Shown piece by piece: positions 25,355-34,152 of a stretch of DNA of 49,691 nucleotides; the first letter of the stretch is position 1, and every line of letters starts with the position of its first letter. This DNA is from Sphingomonadaceae bacterium (lineage in GTDB: Bacteria; Pseudomonadota; Alphaproteobacteria; Sphingomonadales; Sphingomonadaceae), in contig JAECRT010000013.1 of NCBI GenBank assembly GCA_016000085.1, forward strand, positions 1 through 49,691. Direction: 5' to 3'. Below the pieces are notes generated by a model. It had not been told where the DNA came from. It did no database searches and saw only the letters and a list, made by a program, of their open reading frames with translations. The position numbers were made by a program, and so were the translations under genes.

Positions 25355-26680
25355 TCAGCGCATGCTCAGCATCAAGCCCGCCAGCGCAGCGCTCATCAGG
25401 TTGGCGAGGCTCCCCGCGACAAGCGCCTTCATCCCCAGTTTCGCGATCATCGGGCGCTGGTTGGGGGCCAGATTTCCCGTCACCGCCATCTGAATCGCGA
25501 TCGAGCTGAAATTCGCGAAGCCGCATAGGGCGAAAGTGACGATGGCGATGGTCGATGGGGACAGTGCGCCCTGCACCTGACCCAGGTTGATGTAAGCGAC
25601 AAATTCGTTGAGCACGACCTTTGCGCCGAACAGACCGCCTGCGACCTGTGCTTCTTCCCAAGGAATGTTGAGCAGGTACATGACCGGCGAGAAGACATAG
25701 CCGAGCATCTGCTGGAAGCTGAGGTCCGGCATACCGAACAGCCCGCCGATGCCACCCAATATCCCGTTCGCCAGCGCCATCAGCGCAACGAACGCCAGCA
25801 CCATCGCCCCAACCGCGACGGCCAATTTGACGCCTGTCTGCGCACCCTGCGCGGCGGCCATGATGATGTTGGCTGGCCGTTCTTCATCATGGGTTGCGGG
25901 CGGCATCGGTTCACCCGGCGTTCCTTCGGGCAGCAACGCGGCAGGACCGACGCCGCTGATCCGCGCATCAGGCAACGGCAGCGCGGGCGTATCGCCCAGC
26001 GGCAATTCGCCTTGCACCGGCACGCGCGGATCGGGCATCATGATCTTGGCCATCAACAATCCGCCCGGCGCAGACATGAAGCTGGCCGCCAGCAGATAAT
26101 CGATCCGGATGCCCATGGATGCATAGGCCGCCAGGATCGTCCCGGCCACACCCGCCATGCCGCTGGTCATCACCGCAAACAATTGGGGCGGGGTCAACCC
26201 TGCCAGATAGGGGCGAATTACGAGCGGACTTTCGCTCTGTCCCACAAAGATATTGGCGGCAGCGCACAGGCTTTCCACCTTCGAAACGCCGGTCACTTTC
26301 TCGATGGCGCCGCCGACCCAGCGGACGATGAACTGCATCACGCCCAGATAATAGAGGATCGATACCAGGCTGGCGAAGAAGATGATGACCGGCAGCGCCG
26401 CAATGGCGAAACTCGCTCCGCCGATTTCCGGCTTGGCCAGCGGCCCGAAGATGAAGTCCGTCCCTGCCTGCGCGTAGCCGAGCAAATTCGACACGCCTTT
26501 CGACATACCCGCGATGATGGAGCGACCGGCAGGCACATAGAGCACCAGCACGGCAATGCCGATCTGAAGCAGGAAAGCCGATCCCACGACACGGGGATTG
26601 ATCGCGCGGCGATCGGAGGAAAAGGCGAGGGCAAGGCCCAGGATCAACAGGATACCGGCAAGGCCGATGAGAAAATGCAT
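25355..26680 (-). CDS. NupC-family concentrative nucleoside transporter
   Basis: A 441-residue CNT-family inner-membrane symporter for nucleosides. Helices fill most of the protein. Conserved CNT segments are visible: FFASLVSILYYLGVMQFIVR, the GQSESPLVIRPYL motif near the substrate site, MTSGMAGVAGTILAAYASMG, LNEFVAYINLGQ and ALCGFANFSSIAIQMAVTG. A hydrophilic Pro-rich loop of about 70 residues (PRVPVQGELPLGDTPALPLP) interrupts the middle and is longer than in E. coli NupC. Convergent with egtD, 29 bp apart. The ATG is at 26680. Confidence 0.94.
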   Translation of the reverse strand: MHFLIGLAGILLILGLALAFSSDRRAINPRVVGSAFLLQIGIAVLVLYVPAGRSIIAGMSKGVSNLLGYAQAGTDFIFGPLAKPEIGGASFAIAALPVIIFFASLVSILYYLGVMQFIVRWVGGAIEKVTGVSKVESLCAAANIFVGQSESPLVIRPYLAGLTPPQLFAVMTSGMAGVAGTILAAYASMGIRIDYLLAASFMSAPGGLLMAKIMMPDPRVPVQGELPLGDTPALPLPDARISGVGPAALLPEGTPGEPMPPATHDEERPANIIMAAAQGAQTGVKLAVAVGAMVLAFVALMALANGILGGIGGLFGMPDLSFQQMLGYVFSPVMYLLNIPWEEAQVAGGLFGAKVVLNEFVAYINLGQVQGALSPSTIAIVTFALCGFANFSSIAIQMAVTGNLAPNQRPMIAKLGMKALVAGSLANLMSAALAGLMLSMR

Positions 26681-26911
26681 GCGCGCGCTTGCTCGTTCAG
26701 TGGAGAGACGGGGCGACTATACAGGCCACAGGGCGCGAGGCCAGTGGGTTTGCACGGGGCGGAATAAGGTGACTTGGCCTGTTGCGCGCCGGTCCACGAT
26801 CCATAGCGATATGGCCAACGGCTATAACGGGACGGCGACAGTCAGGCTGGCTGTGTAAAACGTGGAAGGGGGCTGGCGCCTCGCGGTCACGACCCCATCC
26901 TTCTGCCCGCT

Positions 26912-27076
26912 TCAGCTACCGGCCTTCTTATCCTTGTCCTTATGCGCTTTCAGCAGGGCGTCGAGTTCATCGATGCGCAGCCGTTCCGGCGTGCCCTTGG
27001 CCAGGCCCTTGAGGCGACATTCGGCCCAGAGCTTGCGGCGTTCGGATTCGAGGGCCTTGAGGTAGAGATCGGCCAT
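26912..27076 (-). CDS. Small basic hypothetical protein
   Basis: A 54-residue soluble, helix-rich, charged protein beginning MADLYLKALESERRKLWAEC and ending in a Lys-rich tail (KAHKDKDKKAGS). The ATG has AAAGGA upstream at good spacing. It lies after typA on the same strand, behind a terminator-like hairpin at 27097-27124. Codon use resembles the neighbours. I do not recognise the family; a single Cys and no membrane segment are visible. Confidence 0.6.
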   Translation of the reverse strand: MADLYLKALESERRKLWAECRLKGLAKGTPERLRIDELDALLKAHKDKDKKAGS

Positions 27077-27096
27077 GAGGATGTCCTTTACATTGG

Positions 27097-27124
27097 AAAA
27101 GGGCCGAGGCGCACTTCGCGCCCC
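27097..27124 (-). terminator. Probable typA terminator
   Basis: On the minus strand, a GC-rich hairpin (GGCGC 27108-27112 with GCGCC 27118-27122, five-base loop) is followed after a few bases by TTTT at 27097-27100. It lies between the typA stop and the small basic gene. Confidence 0.45.
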
Positions 27125-27161
27125 TGCCCCTCCACCATCTGCTCCGCAAATGGTCCTCCTC

Positions 27162-27177
27162 CCCCGGCTTGCCGGGG
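27162..27177. repeat. Short GC palindrome after typA
   Basis: CCCCGG-CTTG-CCGGGG, ten bases beyond the typA stop, flanked by CCTCC and GGAAGGA. It resembles in composition the hairpin at 36778-36799 and may belong to a dispersed intergenic palindrome type. No U-tract follows. Confidence 0.4.
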
Positions 27178-27187
27178 AAGGAATGCG

Positions 27188-29023
27188 TTATGCAGCCTTG
27201 GAGCGGCTCATGCGCTTGCGCTCGTTCGGGTCGAGCCAACGCTTGCGCAGACGGATGGTCTTGGGCGTGACTTCGACCAGTTCATCATCGTCGATATAGG
27301 CGATCGCCTGTTCCAGCGTCAGCTTCCAGGGCGGGGTCAGGCGAACGGCGTCGTCCTTGCCGCTGGCCCGGAAGTTGGTGAGCGCCTTCGACTTCATCGG
27401 ATTGACTTCCAGATCGTCGGGCTTGGCGTTTTCACCGATGATCATGCCTTCGTAAAGCGCTTCGCCCACGCCCACCATCAGCACGCCGCGTTCTTCGAGC
27501 GGACCCAGCGCATAGGCATTGGCTTCGCCAGCGCCGTTCGAGATCAGAACGCCATTTTTGCGGCCTTCGATCTTGCCCTTGTGGGGGCCGTATTTCTCGA
27601 ACAGGCGGTTCATGATGCCGGTACCGCGCGTGTCGGACAGGAATTCGCCATGATAACCGATCAGGCCGCGCGAGGGCGCGGAGAAGGTGATGCGGGTCTT
27701 GCCGCCGCCCGAAGGACGCATGTCGGTCATTTCCGCTTTGCGCAGGTTCATCTTTTCGACGACCGTACCGGAAAATTCATCGTCCACGTCGATCATGACG
27801 GTTTCATACGGCTCGGTCTTGCCGCCATCTTCATCTTCGCCAAACAGCACGCGCGGGCGGCTGATCGACAGTTCGAAGCCTTCGCGACGCATCGTTTCGA
27901 TGAGCACGCCCAGCTGCAATTCGCCGCGACCGGCGACTTCGAAGCTGTCCTTGTCGGCGCTCTCGGTCACCTTGACCGCCACGTTCGATTCGGCTTCGCG
28001 AGCGAGGCGATCGCGGATCATGCGGCTGGTGACCTTGGTCCCTTCACGGCCCGCCATCGGCGAATCATTGACGGCAAAGCGCATCGACAGCGTCGGCGGA
28101 TCGATCGGCTGAGCCTGAATGGGCACGGAAACCGAGGTGTCGCAAATGGTGTTGGACACGGTCGCGACGGCGAGGCCGGCCAGCGAAATGATGTCGCCTG
28201 CCTGCGCTTCTTCGACTGGCACCCGCTCCAGACCCTGGAACGACATGATCTTCGACGCACGGCCGGTTTCGATCACGTTGCCGTCCATGTCGAGCGCATG
28301 AATCGCCTGATTGACCTTCACCTTGCCCGACGTCACGCGCCCGGTCAGGATGCGGCCCAGGAAGTTGTCGCGATCGAGCAGCGTCACCAAGAAGGTGAAG
28401 GGCGCATCGACGTCCAGCGCTGGCGGCGGGACATGCTCGACGATCTTTTCGAACATCGGGATCAGCGTGCCTTCGCGGCGCGATGGATCGTCGCTGGCGT
28501 AGCCGTTGCGGCCCGATGCGTAGAGGACGGGGAAGTCGAGCTGCTCGTCGGTGGCCTCAAGGCTCACGAACAGGTCGAACACCTCGTCCAGCACTTCCTG
28601 GATGCGTTCGTCGGGACGGTCGACCTTGTTGACGACGACGATCGGACGCAGGCCCAGCGCCAGCGCCTTGCCGGTCACGAACTTGGTCTGCGGCATCGCG
28701 CCTTCCGACGAATCGACCAGCAGGATCACGCCGTCGACCATCGAAAGGATGCGTTCGACTTCGCCGCCGAAATCGGCGTGGCCTGGCGTATCGACGATGT
28801 TGATGCGAACGGATTCGCCACCACCGGGAGGCGCCCACTCGACCGAGGTCGGCTTCGCCAGGATGGTGATGCCGCGCTCCTTTTCCAGGTCGTTCGAATC
28901 CATGGCGCGTTCTTCGACGCGCTGGTTGTCGCGGAATGTGCCGGACTGGCGGAACAGCTGGTCGACGAGGGTGGTCTTACCGTGGTCGACGTGCGCGATG
29001 ATCGCGATATTACGCAGGGACAT
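27188..29023 (-). CDS. typA: Translational GTPase TypA/BipA
   Basis: Ribosome-associated GTPase of the EF-G family, involved in ribosome assembly and stress or low-temperature growth. 611 residues from ATG 29023 (MSLRNIAIIAHVDHGKTTLV), with GAAGG upstream. GTPase motifs: G1 AHVDHGKTTL, G3 DTPGHADFGGEVER, G4 NKVDRPD. The C-terminal TypA-specific domain ends in the usual basic region (RLRKRWLDPNERKRMSRSKA). Full length, no anomalies. Divergent from the S10 peptidase gene. Confidence 0.97.
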   Translation of the reverse strand: MSLRNIAIIAHVDHGKTTLVDQLFRQSGTFRDNQRVEERAMDSNDLEKERGITILAKPTSVEWAPPGGGESVRINIVDTPGHADFGGEVERILSMVDGVILLVDSSEGAMPQTKFVTGKALALGLRPIVVVNKVDRPDERIQEVLDEVFDLFVSLEATDEQLDFPVLYASGRNGYASDDPSRREGTLIPMFEKIVEHVPPPALDVDAPFTFLVTLLDRDNFLGRILTGRVTSGKVKVNQAIHALDMDGNVIETGRASKIMSFQGLERVPVEEAQAGDIISLAGLAVATVSNTICDTSVSVPIQAQPIDPPTLSMRFAVNDSPMAGREGTKVTSRMIRDRLAREAESNVAVKVTESADKDSFEVAGRGELQLGVLIETMRREGFELSISRPRVLFGEDEDGGKTEPYETVMIDVDDEFSGTVVEKMNLRKAEMTDMRPSGGGKTRITFSAPSRGLIGYHGEFLSDTRGTGIMNRLFEKYGPHKGKIEGRKNGVLISNGAGEANAYALGPLEERGVLMVGVGEALYEGMIIGENAKPDDLEVNPMKSKALTNFRASGKDDAVRLTPPWKLTLEQAIAYIDDDELVEVTPKTIRLRKRWLDPNERKRMSRSKAA

Positions 29024-29205
29024 GTGTTGCCTTCGGGATATGGGCTCCCCTGGCCGACACAAGGTCACGCAGAGGCTTCGGGCGCGCCCCTACAGGAAAT
29101 GACGCGATGCGGCAAGTGTGGCGCTGCCCGCCCCTGCCCTTGATCGGACGCGCTGCTGCTTTATGGGCGTAAAGCAGGTTCGCTCCCAACAAAAAAGGAA
29201 TGCCG

Positions 29206-30756
29206 ATGCGGTCGCCCGCCCTTCTCACCCTTGCTTCCATGATCGCGCTGACCAGCCCCGCGCTGGCGCAGAAGGATGCGCCCGACGCCGCCAAGGCCCA
29301 TGCCGAAAAAGTGGCCGACGATGTCGCTAAAAACTGGGCTAGCGCCCCGGTCGAGGAAGTCACCAAGAGCGGCAAGGGGACCGCGCGGGTCGATGGCAAG
29401 TCCATCGCCTACACCCAGACCGCCGGCACGCTCACGATCCGCGACGAAAAGGGCAAGCCGGTCGCCAGCATGTTCTACACCGCCTATATAGCGGCGGGAA
29501 AGAACCGACCGCTGACCTTCTTCTACAATGGCGGTCCCGGCTCCTCGTCGCTTTGGCTGCGCATGGGCAGCTTTGCGCCGGAGCATGTGCGCACCAACAA
29601 TCCCGAAGCGGTCAAGCCCGCGCCATTCGACGTCGGCCCCAATAATGACAGCCTGATCGGCAGCACCGACATGGTGTTTCTGGACGCCATCGGCGCGGGC
29701 TATTCGCGTATCCTGGGCGACGCCAAGCCGTCCGATTTCTACGGCGTCGATCAGGATGTCGACGCCTTTGCCAAGGCGATCATCCGCTACACGACCAAAA
29801 ATGGCCGCTGGGCGTCGCCGAAATATATTTTCGGCGAAAGCTATGGCACGACCCGGTCGGGCGCGCTGGCCTATCAGCTTGAGGATAGAGGGCTAGCACT
29901 GAACGGCGTGGTGTTGCTGTCGTCGATCATGAACTATGGCGTGCGCCAGTCGGGCTTCGACACCATCCATATTGGCTATATCCCCAGCTACGCCGCGACC
30001 GCCTGGTATCATAATCGCGTGCCCGGCGGCCGCCCGGCCAGCCTGGAGCAGTTCGTCGAGGAATCGCGTCAGTTCGCCAACGGCCCCTATGCCACCGCAC
30101 TGCTGAAGGGGCAGGACATCACGGCGGAGGAAACCGACGCGATCGCCCAGCAGATGAGCCGCTTCACCGGCCTGTCGGTCGATTATCTCAAGCGCGCGAA
30201 CCTGCGCGTCAACCTCTCGCGCTTCCGCAAGGAGATATTGCGCGACAGCCATGAAACGGTCGGTCGGTTCGACAGCCGCTACAAGGGAATCGATGCGGAC
30301 GCCGCGGGCGAGGAACCGGAATATGATGCATCCAGCACCGGCATCACCGGCCTTTATGTCGGCAGCTTCCTGGATCAGGTGACGCGCCAGATGGGCTATG
30401 AAACGGACCTGTCCTATCGACTGAGCGCGCGCGAAGGCGGCGATTTCAAATGGGATTGGAGCCATCAGGCGCCCGAAGGCGGCAAGCAGAATGTCGCGGA
30501 CGTGACCGCCGACCTGTCCAGCGCAATGCGAGCCAACCCGCATATGCGCGTGCTGTCCTTGAACGGCTATTATGACATGGCGACGCCCTTCTTTTCGACA
30601 GAGCGCGACCTCAAGCATATGATGCTGGAGCCGGGGCTGCGGCAGAACCTCCAGTTCCGCTACTATCCTGCGGGCCATATGGCCTATCTCAACCCGGAAG
30701 CGCTGCACCAGATGCGGCTCGACATGGAACGCTATTACGCGGAAGGCGCGCGCTGA
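29206..30756 (+). CDS. Exported S10 serine carboxypeptidase
   Basis: About 516 residues with a signal peptide (LLTLASMIALTSPALAQ). Alpha/beta-hydrolase fold of family S10, which removes C-terminal residues from peptides. Oxyanion-region motif FFYNGGPGSSSLWLRMG, catalytic Ser in YIFGESYGTTRSGAL, catalytic Asp in NGYYDMATPFF, and catalytic His in YYPAGHMAYL are all visible. The ATG at 29206 is favoured over 29200 because AAGGA ends six bases before it. Probably periplasmic or secreted, for peptide scavenging. Convergent with the DUF899 gene across a large hairpin. Confidence 0.94.
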   Translation: MRSPALLTLASMIALTSPALAQKDAPDAAKAHAEKVADDVAKNWASAPVEEVTKSGKGTARVDGKSIAYTQTAGTLTIRDEKGKPVASMFYTAYIAAGKNRPLTFFYNGGPGSSSLWLRMGSFAPEHVRTNNPEAVKPAPFDVGPNNDSLIGSTDMVFLDAIGAGYSRILGDAKPSDFYGVDQDVDAFAKAIIRYTTKNGRWASPKYIFGESYGTTRSGALAYQLEDRGLALNGVVLLSSIMNYGVRQSGFDTIHIGYIPSYAATAWYHNRVPGGRPASLEQFVEESRQFANGPYATALLKGQDITAEETDAIAQQMSRFTGLSVDYLKRANLRVNLSRFRKEILRDSHETVGRFDSRYKGIDADAAGEEPEYDASSTGITGLYVGSFLDQVTRQMGYETDLSYRLSAREGGDFKWDWSHQAPEGGKQNVADVTADLSSAMRANPHMRVLSLNGYYDMATPFFSTERDLKHMMLEPGLRQNLQFRYYPAGHMAYLNPEALHQMRLDMERYYAEGAR

Positions 30757-30760
30757 GCCC

Positions 30761-30803
30761 GGCCTGCCCCGCAGCGCCTTCGACGTGTGCAGCGGGGCAG
30801 GCC
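30761..30803. terminator. Hairpin between convergent genes
   Basis: A perfect 12-bp inverted repeat GGCCTGCCCCGC / GCGGGGCAGGCC (30761-30772 and 30792-30803) fills most of the 54-bp gap between the S10 peptidase and DUF899 genes. No U-tract on either side, but the position suggests a bidirectional transcription block. Confidence 0.55.
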
Positions 30804-30810
30804 AAGCAAT

Positions 30811-31506
30811 TCAATATCGCAATTTGGGATACCAGTCGGGCGCTCGCCCCTCCGGCGTCAGGTCAAGGATAGGCCATAGCGACGCGATGTCCGGCCCGTC
30901 GCGCGGATCCTGCCCCGGATCGGCCATTTCGGCGCGCATCTCACTCATCCAGAACAGGCGGATCTGCTCGCCATCCTTCCTGAACACGACAAGCGCGGGA
31001 TATTCTCCATCGGGCGTCAGCAAACCCAGGTCATTGGCATAATCGTCGCCGATGGTCTGGATGAAGTCGGTGTTCCGCCAGCCCCGCTCCTGCGCGAAGG
31101 CGAACTGGCGCTCGACTGGGCTGCGACCCAATATCTTGTAAGCGACGCGTTGCTTGATGTCGTTGGCATTGCCATCGACCGATCCGACCCAGTTGGTACA
31201 CATGGGGCAAGGCCGCTCGCGTTCCGGGCCATACATCCAGAAATAGGCGACGAGTGCATCCTTGTCCCCGAACAGTTCGATCAGACCGACTTCAAAACCC
31301 TGTTCATCCTTGAAGCGATAGTCCTTTGTAATCAGCGGGCCGGGCGGCAGCGCCTGTCGCTGTTGGGCCACGCGAGTCATATGACGGCGCAATTCGATTT
31401 CCTGCGCCAGCAGCGCGGTGCGTGCATCGCGATAGGCGTCGCTTTCGCCGGGAAACACAGGCTTGCGATAGGTTACAAGATCGGCGGCGGGTTTCAGGCT
31501 CTCCAT
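30811..31506 (-). CDS. DUF899 family thioredoxin-like protein
   Basis: A 231-residue cytoplasmic protein of the DUF899 family, which has a thioredoxin-like fold. Features: YRFKDEQGFEVGLIELFG, the CPMC motif in RERPCPMCTNWVGSVDG (CxxC in the redox position), and the C-terminal WPILDLTPEGRAPDWYPKLR typical of the family. Likely a thiol oxidoreductase or dithiol-containing protein of unknown substrate. ATG at 31506. Divergent from telA across 132 bp. Confidence 0.9.
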   Translation of the reverse strand: MESLKPAADLVTYRKPVFPGESDAYRDARTALLAQEIELRRHMTRVAQQRQALPPGPLITKDYRFKDEQGFEVGLIELFGDKDALVAYFWMYGPERERPCPMCTNWVGSVDGNANDIKQRVAYKILGRSPVERQFAFAQERGWRNTDFIQTIGDDYANDLGLLTPDGEYPALVVFRKDGEQIRLFWMSEMRAEMADPGQDPRDGPDIASLWPILDLTPEGRAPDWYPKLRY

Positions 31507-31582
31507 GACGGCTTCTCCTTCCCGTGATGATTGCCAAGCAATGTCCTGCGGCCCTATATCGTTCCCTGACAGGCTTGCGACG

Positions 31583-31600
31583 ATGGTGTATTGTCACCAT
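31583..31600. promoter_or_regulatory. Palindrome upstream of telA
   Basis: A perfect inverted repeat ATGGTG-TATTGT-CACCAT in the divergent region between DUF899 and telA, starting 56 bp before the telA ATG. TTGCGA (31575) and TATTAC (31600) flank it at 19-bp spacing, so it could be an operator inside a promoter. No factor is identified. Confidence 0.3.
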
Positions 31601-31638
31601 ATTACAGTAACGAGCCGCTTATGGCGACTGGAGACGAT

Positions 31639-32856
31639 ATGGCCACCACCGCGCCCACCACGACGACGACTGCCGAACCCCTGAACCTGACGCCGCCCGA
31701 TCCCGTGCCGGTGGTCGCGCCGGAAAAGGCGTCCGGCCTCGTCCCAATTGACGAAGAGAAAAAATCCAAGCTGGACGAAAAGGTCGATGCCTTCGTCGAA
31801 GACCTCGTTGCACAGGACGCCAACAGCCCGGAATTCGGTGCGCGGGTCGACCAGTTGACCAATATGGGCCGCAAGGAAATCGCCGAAGCCGCCGGGCACA
31901 GCAACCGATTCCTTGACCGGCCCGTGCGCGCGATGGACAGCGATACCAAGGTCGGCGCGGACCTGGCCGAACTGCGCCGCACCGTCGAGGATCTCGATCC
32001 CGGCAAGCGCGGCAATCTGATGGCGCCCAAGAAACTGTTCGGGATCATCCCGTTCGGCAACAAGGTGCGCGACTATTTCGATGGCTACAAAAGCGCGCAG
32101 AGCCACATCAATGCGATCCTGGGATCATTGGCCAGCGGCAAGGACGTCCTCATAAAGGACAATGCCGCGATCGATGTCGAGCGGCAGAATATGTGGCAGA
32201 CCATGGGCCGTCTGGAACAGATGATCCATATCAGCAAGACGATGGACGCCCGGCTCGAATCAAAAGCGCTGGAACTGGACTCGTCCGACCCGGCCAAGGC
32301 CAAGGCGATCCGCGAGAGCGCCCTTTTCTATATCCGGCAGCGCACGCAGGATCTGCTGACGCAGATGGCGGTCACAGTGCAGGGCTATCTGGCGCTCGAT
32401 CTGGTGAAGAAGAATAATGTCGAACTGGTCAAGGGCGTGGACCGCGCCGGCACCACCACCGTCGCGGCGCTGCGCACGGCTGTAACCGTGGCGCAAGCGC
32501 TGGTGGGCCAGCGCTTGGTGCTGGAACAGATCACCGCGCTCAACACCACCACGGCGAACATGATCGACCGCACCGGCGAACTGCTCAAGAGCCAGACCGC
32601 GCAGATCCACGAACAGGCCGCAGCCAGCACGATCCCGATCGAGACGCTCCAGCGCGCCTTTCAGAATATCTATGATACGATGGACAATATCGACGCCTTC
32701 AAGATGAAGGCGCTGGAGAATATGAAAACCACGGTGAATACCCTGTCGAACGAGGTGGAAAAGTCGAAGGGCTATATCGCCCGCGCCGAAGGTCAGGCGC
32801 AGGCCGCCAAGGAAGTGCGCGCCGACAATCCCCTTCTGAGCGCGATCGAGGGCTAA
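31639..32856 (+). CDS. telA: Toxic anion resistance protein, TelA family
   Basis: About 405 residues from ATG 31639, chosen because GGAGACGAT lies directly before it (ATG 31621 is an alternative). Soluble, almost entirely helical, with the TelA/KlaA family blocks DRPVRAMDSDTKVGADLAEL, LFGIIPFGNKVRDYFDGYKS, LDLVKKNNVELVKGVDRAGT and TTTANMIDRTGELLKSQ. Named for tellurite resistance, but the molecular role is not established; related genes act in envelope or phage-stress phenotypes. An XpaC-like membrane protein follows 34 bp later, the usual partner. Confidence 0.93.
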   Translation: MATTAPTTTTTAEPLNLTPPDPVPVVAPEKASGLVPIDEEKKSKLDEKVDAFVEDLVAQDANSPEFGARVDQLTNMGRKEIAEAAGHSNRFLDRPVRAMDSDTKVGADLAELRRTVEDLDPGKRGNLMAPKKLFGIIPFGNKVRDYFDGYKSAQSHINAILGSLASGKDVLIKDNAAIDVERQNMWQTMGRLEQMIHISKTMDARLESKALELDSSDPAKAKAIRESALFYIRQRTQDLLTQMAVTVQGYLALDLVKKNNVELVKGVDRAGTTTVAALRTAVTVAQALVGQRLVLEQITALNTTTANMIDRTGELLKSQTAQIHEQAAASTIPIETLQRAFQNIYDTMDNIDAFKMKALENMKTTVNTLSNEVEKSKGYIARAEGQAQAAKEVRADNPLLSAIEG

Positions 32857-32890
32857 GGATGATCCTGTCCCTCCCCTGGATCGTTGCAGC

Positions 32891-33601
32891 ATGAGCCGGT
32901 CCGACCGCGTTCTCGCAGATGCCGAAGTCGTGCTGCGTCGCCATAGCGATCGCGGGCAGAGCCTGTCGATGCGCGCGCGGCAGCGGCGCAACGCCGGGCT
33001 GATGCGCAAGGTCAAATATGCTTTCTGGGCAGTGCTGGCGGTATTGCTGGCCAGCACGGTGGCGGGTTTCGTCATGCCGTTGGGCACGACCGGCGTGATG
33101 ATCGTGCTGGGCATGATGATCGCCGCGCTGCTGCTGATCGCGCTGCTCCCCTCAGAGCCGCGCGTCCGCACCGAATCGCTGGCGGAAACGGAATTGGCGG
33201 CCCTGCCGCTCAAGACCGAAATCTGGCTGGAAAACCAGCGCAAGGCGTTGCCCGCCCCCGCCATCACGCTGGTCGATAGTATCGGCGTGAAGCTGGAGGC
33301 GCTGGCGCCGCAACTTGAGCGGCTCAACCCGCAGGAGCCGGCCGCACAGGAAGTACGCAGGCTGCTGGCCGACCATCTGCCCGAACTCGTGACCGGCTAT
33401 CAGTCGATCCCCCAACCTCTGCGGCGCGAGGAGCGCAACGGGCGCGTGCCGGAAAAGCAATTGGTCGACGGGCTGTCGGTGATCGACGCGGAAATCACAC
33501 GGATGAGCGAGCAACTTGCCAGCGGCGATCTCGACAAGCTGGCGACCCAGAACCGCTTTCTGGAACTGAAATATCAGGAGGCGAAGGAACTGGGGCAATA
33601 G
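32891..33601 (+). CDS. XpaC-like membrane protein
   Basis: A 236-residue protein with two adjacent helices near residues 45-95 (YAFWAVLAVLLASTVAGFVM and VMIVLGMMIAALLLIALL). A long, helical, charged C-terminal cytoplasmic region follows. It fits the XpaC family (named for 5-bromo-4-chloroindolyl phosphate hydrolysis in Bacillus), whose genes regularly accompany telA. The enzymatic name is probably not informative; a membrane partner of TelA is the better inference. ATG at 32891. Confidence 0.85.
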   Translation: MSRSDRVLADAEVVLRRHSDRGQSLSMRARQRRNAGLMRKVKYAFWAVLAVLLASTVAGFVMPLGTTGVMIVLGMMIAALLLIALLPSEPRVRTESLAETELAALPLKTEIWLENQRKALPAPAITLVDSIGVKLEALAPQLERLNPQEPAAQEVRRLLADHLPELVTGYQSIPQPLRREERNGRVPEKQLVDGLSVIDAEITRMSEQLASGDLDKLATQNRFLELKYQEAKELGQ

Positions 33602-33619
33602 GCCCAACTTCCTTTCCTC

Positions 33620-33775
33620 ATGATCCATCTCACCCTTATCATCGTCGATTTCCTGACCGGCTTGCTGGCGGCGGGCGCATGGGCGCTCGCATCGGCAGGC
33701 GGCGTGATAGCCGCGCTGGTGGGCAGCGGTTTTCTGGGCGTCTCGCTATTGCGGCGCTGGCGGCGCAAGGGTTAG
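33620..33775 (+). CDS. Very small membrane protein after xpaC
   Basis: A 51-residue, highly hydrophobic protein: LTLIIVDFLTGLLAAGAWAL and SAGGVIAALVGSGFLGVSLL followed by the basic tail RRWRRKG. Two helices or one long hairpin; the tail should stay cytoplasmic. It starts 18 bp after the xpaC stop, in line with the telA-xpaC operon. There is no clear ribosome binding site, and the family is not recognised, so the call rests on position and composition. Confidence 0.5.
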   Translation: MIHLTLIIVDFLTGLLAAGAWALASAGGVIAALVGSGFLGVSLLRRWRRKG

Positions 33776-33779
33776 ATGC

Positions 33780-34076
33780 CTAATCCCCCATGACGACGCG
33801 CTGGACGATCATGTCGGCCAGCGGCACGTCGAAACGGAGGCCAAAGCGCCGGGCGCGGACCCATACGACCCGCCCCGACACACACAGGGATTCCCCTTCG
33901 ATAAGCACATGATCGCCGACACACGGCGTCCGTTCGCTATGGGCCAGTGCGCCTGTTGCCGACAGATCGAGCAAATGCGCGCGGAACGGCATGCCGTGCA
34001 GCCGCAATAGCACCGGTTCGAATAATTTGAGGCGCGTCGCGCGTCTGGCGATGGCCAGCGACTGTTGGTCGTGCAT
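33780..34076 (-). CDS. PilZ domain protein
   Basis: A single-domain PilZ protein of about 98 residues, likely a c-di-GMP receptor. The N-terminal RRATR (RxxxR) arm and the second motif DLSATG (D/NxSxxG) are both present, followed by the beta-barrel with GDHVLIEGESLCVSGRVVWV. The ATG at 34076 has GGGGAG nine bases upstream; ATG 34145 would give 121 residues. The last base of the gene lies 4 bp from the telA-operon small membrane gene stop. A diguanylate cyclase with an intact I-site is 11 kb away. Confidence 0.85.
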   Translation of the reverse strand: MHDQQSLAIARRATRLKLFEPVLLRLHGMPFRAHLLDLSATGALAHSERTPCVGDHVLIEGESLCVSGRVVWVRARRFGLRFDVPLADMIVQRVVMGD

Positions 34077-34152
34077 GTGATGAAACTCCCCGATTCCGCC
34101 ACGAACGCGGCGTGGGGCCGTAAGCTCCAGACAAATCGACATCATCGCGGGG

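Noticed and set aside
26942-29143. Very long open frame antisense to typA (over 700 codons)
   Set aside because: It mirrors a perfectly conserved GTPase gene; long antisense frames are expected at this GC content. The translation is His/Arg/Gln-rich with no domain signature.
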